64,000 nt of DNA. Origin: Hyalella azteca. Lineage: Eukaryota > Arthropoda > Malacostraca > Amphipoda > Hyalellidae. Positions 59,706-64,000 of the stretch are shown here, piece by piece. The first letter of the stretch is position 1. Each line of letters begins with the position of its first letter. The notes under the pieces were generated by a model. The model had not been told where the DNA came from, ran no database searches, and saw only the letters and a list, made by a program, of their open reading frames with translations. Made by a program: the position numbers and the translations under genes. The DNA is taken from assembly GCF_000764305.2 (NCBI RefSeq), contig NW_025936659.1, positions 434,001-498,000 on the forward strand. Direction: 5' to 3'.

Positions 59706-61439
59706 ATGCCGGGTTGATGCAGACATCCTTGACATCGAGGGTTGTTGGCAGGAATTTTGCTCTGAAACTGGATTGTCCAACTCTGTCTTATTTTCGTTCA
59801 GAAGAATCATCCAACTACAACGAAGAAAGCCCGCACGTCGAAAGCCCATTGTCAGTTTGTACAGATTCAAATGACCACAATACAAATTCTGACGTCTGTT
59901 CACATGGGGAAGAGTTGTCTGACACCGAACGTCAGCTAAGAAAAGCAGGAGTTTACTTTAGATTCCCGCCAACAGCTTCATCTCAGGCGGCCAGAAAGGT
60001 TACTCCTGCCACCCCATCAACGTTGAACGATCACGAAAAAGAAGTTAGTGACGCTTTACGCAACCTGGACTCGACATTGGATAACTATTGCAGCTCTTCG
60101 GGCAGCAGCAGTAGCGACAACGGAGGTAGTCCAATAAATTTGAGCCACACCAATGAAACACGAGTGACCGCACGTTATAAACAAGAAGACAGTAGACCAG
60201 TGATTGGTCACGATATTTCGTCTAACAATCGTCGAAGTTTTGTAGAAGAATTTGATATAGACCGTATTAAAAGTTCTCGCTGGAATGACAGAGTCTCCGA
60301 TGCGAGCAAGGCTACGGCGCACAGCAGAGCTACGGCCTCGACAGTTGATCGCTGCCAGTCTGATCGCGAGAGTGCCACAGGTCGCAGTGAAACGAGTGCC
60401 AGTCTCAGTGTCACTGATCGAGAACGGCATCATCGAGGAATAAGTATTGGCTATTCGTCTGTGGATCATAGAAGTAAAGTGAATGGAAATGATACTAAGA
60501 AAGTGAATGAAGAAAAACCTGTGCTTGTGAAACAAACTAGCAGCGGATCAGTCATGAGTGTGAAAACTATCAATGCAAACCATAGTAAATCGGTATTAAG
60601 GCCTAACTGTAGGAGCGACGGACCAGTGGTAACCATTGAGCCTTATTGTGAAAGGAATTCAAGCATAATTGTAGATAATGTAAACTCCAAAAGGAAAAGC
60701 GTGAACGATATCAGAAATAATTTTCACAATACAATAGATCTTGAAGGGAACTTAAACCGCCAAACCATAATGGAGCCCCTGAATTTGATCGAAGAAGTCT
60801 ATGTGCCCGAGTCTTCGGTGGCTATGCGCTCTTTTTTCCCGTCGATGGAGTTTTCCAGTCGCTCTTCTGTGAATAGAAATAAAGTTCAAAATAAACCAGT
60901 TGACTGTGAAAAGAGCGAAAAATTGCACGGTCGCAGTGGTGACAGTGACAGTGGACATGGCAGTGGAGCCACTAGTCCATGTGGGACATTAACAGACCCA
61001 CCATCACCTCCTCCAACGCCTCCCGACACGCGACCATCTAGACTGCCTTCACATGGGCACGGCGATGAGATTTCCATCAACAACTGTTCTCCAGTCAGAA
61101 ACGAGGAAGAAGTTCTTGTTTCCGTACCTGTTTTCGAGTCAGCTTCAAATAAGCACGTATCCATCGTCAATACAGCCTCTAATGATCCTATGGCGGCTCG
61201 AGACTCGCCCCTTCGGTCTGATTTACAGTCATCTCCCGATGGATCTTCTCCGCTGAACGTGGACTCGGCAGTTGTGAGTCCGAACAATGTACAACTGGGG
61301 GAAGTTACCGTTACATCGGCTCAGCCAGAATCTAATCATTTTGTGGTGGTGGCGATTGACTTCGGTACTACGTACAGTGGCTACGCGTTTAGCTTCACCA
61401 GAGATCCCGACAACGTACACATGATGAAAAAATGGGAAG
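59706..61439 (+). CDS. HSPA12-like: Exon B: HSPA12A/B-type protein, N-terminal region and start of ATPase domain (partial)
   Basis: HSPA12 proteins are distant HSP70 relatives with an actin-like ATPase fold. Acceptor TTCTTCTTTCAG precedes 59706, the first two bases complete a phase-1 codon, and the frame runs 577 codons to the donor GGGAAG|GTGAGT, leaving phase 1. About 540 residues are hydrophilic and Ser/Asp-rich: SSSGSSSSDNGGS near 127, SGDSDSGHGSGATS near 409, and a proline-rich DPPSPPPTPPDTRP (an SH3/WW-type ligand) near 428. Then comes FVVVAIDFGTTYSGYAFSF with the phosphate-1 motif DFGTT (Asp at 61358-61360) and HMMKKWEG. In vertebrate HSPA12A the equivalent is AVDFGTTSSGYAYSF…WEGGDPG, so the exon stops exactly at WEG. 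Phosphate-2, adenosine and connect motifs must lie past the right edge; no following exon was found by 64000. In human HSPA12A only about 55-60 residues precede this motif. Confidence 0.93.
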
Positions 61440-64000
61440 GTGAGTCATTAAAATAATTATCTATAATACGACGAATGCCTAGAATTTATTTGTCTGATGA
61501 CTTGAAAAGTGACAAAATGCCATCACAACAAAAGTAATTTGAACTACATATGATAGCACTTTTTCTAAATGAAGCGAAAAGACAGTTGGTATGATAGCAT
61601 TTTGGACATTAATTCAGACGTGAAGAAAACGACAATCTTTCCGAAGCTGAATAAATTCTAAAGCTTTTAATAACTTGTGCTGGCTTGGAGTTTTGTGGCT
61701 TTATCGAAGTTCTGTGGTCTGACAAATGGTTTGGATTTGCAGTTCCGTGCGCACGAGTGAGGCGTGCGTTACCTTTTTTACTTTCACCGAACTCGGTTCA
61801 TTTCGTAGATGGGAACACAAATTAAGAGCCATAGCGGTGAGAGATGGAGAGCGTGGGAATTACGTTGCGTAGTGAAGACTTATTACGACCGTGTAAAGTT
61901 AAGTTGAACATTAATTGCAGCTATTTTATGGAAACAACGGTGAGATCTCTCCAGAACTGGCTGGTAAATAAATGATATTTGCTACCGCGCTAGAATGTTG
62001 GATACACCATCGTTAAAGTATAAGTAAAACTTATCCCTAGATCACAGTTACGTTTTAATTCATCGACCGACGGGGATTTTGTTTAAAAACTTCACAGTAA
62101 ACTCTAAGTATGAAGATATTGTCACTCCAAGTAGAATATTTTCTTCGATGCTACGGCAGATGCCAATGCCGGAGCCATCACGGGCCAGTGCAGTCAAGTT
62201 ATGCCCGCGTTCTGCAACGCTCTGGTGATCATGCTCCTCTCTGCCCCAACTTTCCTTTTCTTTTTAATCAGGTTCTGATGTAAAATAGTTTTTGGCACCT
62301 TTAATTTCATCCGTAAGTTAGAAACAAATCAAAAAGCTGATCGGAAAGTTATCGTTCTCCTTTGTTCATTTCAGGTATTCGTTCACTATGTTCTATTCTA
62401 AAAATGATATGTTTGAGCATCAACATATATTTTAAATTCTCCCTCCGAATGGGTCTTCTTTGCAGTTTCTAACCTACTATAACAGTCTGTAGAATGTTTT
62501 ACATTTACATCAATAATGATAATGAAGTAATAATTCGGTTCTGATATTTCATAGAGACAAGAAATCAATTTGAAAAATATTATGGTATCTGTCACGGAAC
62601 ATTCATCTATTCAAGATTTCGTAATAGTTGAGATTTAGTAATCAATACGCATCCTCAATATGCATTTTCTGCCTCGTTGTGTTCGAGCTTTGTCTAAAAA
62701 TTTTCTTTGGTTTGTAATGCAGACGCGTCACGAACAAAGGAAGTTGTGGGAATTTGGATTTCAAGGCAATGACAAGAGCAATTTTTTTGCGGCTAAATTT
62801 CGTGTACTATTTACTGCTCTGCCAGGTCATTATTAGCGAGCAGTTAATGATTGCCTTCACACGTTTAATGGTCGAGTCCTTGAACAAGTGTTAGGAAATA
62901 TAAGCAATCATGCCAAAGGCCAATCACTGCGCGCTCGAGTTTGCGGCACTGGTTTCAATGATGATTTTATTGAGGCTTCTGGCAGCGATTGCCTGTGATT
63001 AATTTGAAAGGGAAGGATTATGTAGCAATCATTTAGCAGAGTTGGTATTTTTAAATCTTGAGATCGAGAAATTGGCTTGTAAGGAAAGAGTAATCACAAA
63101 AGGATGACTCTGGTAGTTGCGTATGCAGCATTACAAACACTTTCAAGTCCCGATAGTTAATTGTTTGTATATGAATGTCGTAAAATATTATGCGACGCTT
63201 TGAATTTGCACGTGAAAGATTAGTATCTAAGCAATCGCCCACGAAATATATTTGATGTCAAAAGCAGCCGTTCAATCAAGTTTATTATTTCTGCAAAAAA
63301 ATGAAAACAAAACGTGTTTAATGCGGGTAAACATCTGGAGAAGAGAATTTTTCCGCATGTTCCAGACTCGGTCACATGGAATGACTTTCTTTTCGAAGCC
63401 GATCCAACGCTTGCGGTTAGCGCTTGAGCCATACAGCGCCAACGACTGGGATGCACTGGGGGAAAATGCTCAGTGTTTTAAAGAATGTTGTAGCGGTTCT
63501 GACCGATGTTGTCTCATGCATACAGGGAAATTACGTGGTTGTCGTTGCATTGATATGGAGAAATTATTTTTTCTAAGATTAAAATCATGTAACGGAAGGC
63601 ACAAAAAAATCAACACTCATTTCCACATGCAATCACATTTAGTGAGTACCCTTGAGTAATAGAAATTTTTGGGAAATAATTTGTTGAATTTTATTTCCCA
63701 AACGCAGCTATCGCATAAAAATTTTAAACTGAATAAAAAATTAATTTGTCTGAGTTCACGTTTACCGAATATTATCAATACGAAGAGGAACTGTTACCGT
63801 CTCAGTAATGATTAACGTGAGTTTTGTGAATCAATTAGATTCGATCTCAGGAGCCGTGAATTATTCCTTTGTCTTCCTTAGGGGTTTTGAGCAACGTTGT
63901 CGTGAGAGGTTAATTTACGAAGAGAAATCCTGACGAGAAGACAGCGACAGCGCGTGAGAAATACTTCCCGGAAAGTAGGATTGCAGAATTTTTTTATTCC
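61440..64000. other. Intron after exon B, no further exon seen
   Basis: Begins GTGAGTCATT. The next HSPA12 segment (starting GDPGV-like and leading to an ILLTP-like strand) was not found in any plus frame up to the window end, so the intron is at least 2.5 kb. The plus frame at 63252-63659 ends in a GTGAGT but has no acceptor or family content. Confidence 0.6.

Noticed and set aside
63252..63659. Third exon of the HSPA12-type gene ending at GTGAGT
   Set aside because: No acceptor, wrong content: the expected GDPGV-like continuation and ATPase strands are absent.
1..64000. tRNA genes, rRNA, CRISPR arrays, prokaryotic operons, intact transposase or reverse-transcriptase genes
   Set aside because: Looked for characteristic motifs (B-box GGTTCGAATCC-type, regular short palindromic spacers, DDE or YADD contexts) and found none. 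The regular arrays are contiguous minisatellites without spacers.

Overview
This is nuclear DNA from an animal, most likely an invertebrate and plausibly an arthropod with a repeat-rich, intron-rich genome. The evidence is AT-rich sequence, spliceosomal exon boundaries (pyrimidine tract-AG, GTGAGT/GTAAGT donors), polyadenylation signals, no operons or Shine-Dalgarno context, nonautonomous DNA transposons with TTAA, TTA, TA and 8-bp target duplications, and many minisatellites. Species cannot be fixed from sequence alone. No tRNA, rRNA, CRISPR array, intact transposase or reverse transcriptase was found.

The best-supported gene is on the plus strand. Exon B (59706-61439) ends in the phosphate-1 motif of the actin/HSP70 ATPase fold and matches the HSPA12A/HSPA12B family closely. 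Its catalytic remainder lies beyond the right edge. Exon A (18734-20219) is a single 1.5-kb open exon ending in phase 1, which fits the phase of exon B's acceptor. If joined they form one gene with an intron of about 39.5 kb and a serine-rich, probably disordered N-terminal extension of about 1,040 residues before the ATPase domain.

On the minus strand the left part holds a short first coding exon (6506-6577, protein start MGATQSKK..., a likely N-myristoylation signal) with a candidate CCAAT/GC-box promoter 4 kb upstream (10648-10805). A second, weaker minus-strand locus at 13.86-14.61 kb consists of small exons reading as a continuous amphipathic helix; its family is unknown.

Between these lie four nonautonomous DNA transposons (hAT-like 9135-10064, piggyBac-like 10855-11525, Harbinger-like 12301-13544, TA-target MITE 49321-49643), three copies of an interspersed repeat with a hairpin whose sequence changes while the fold persists, and about fifteen tandem arrays with units of roughly 28-175 bp, most of them inside the putative giant intron. 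That intron also holds several exon-like segments (28614, 29270, 40478) that do not obviously fit the HSPA12-type reading frame; they could be nested genes, alternative exons or chance. The rest is noncoding as far as can be seen.
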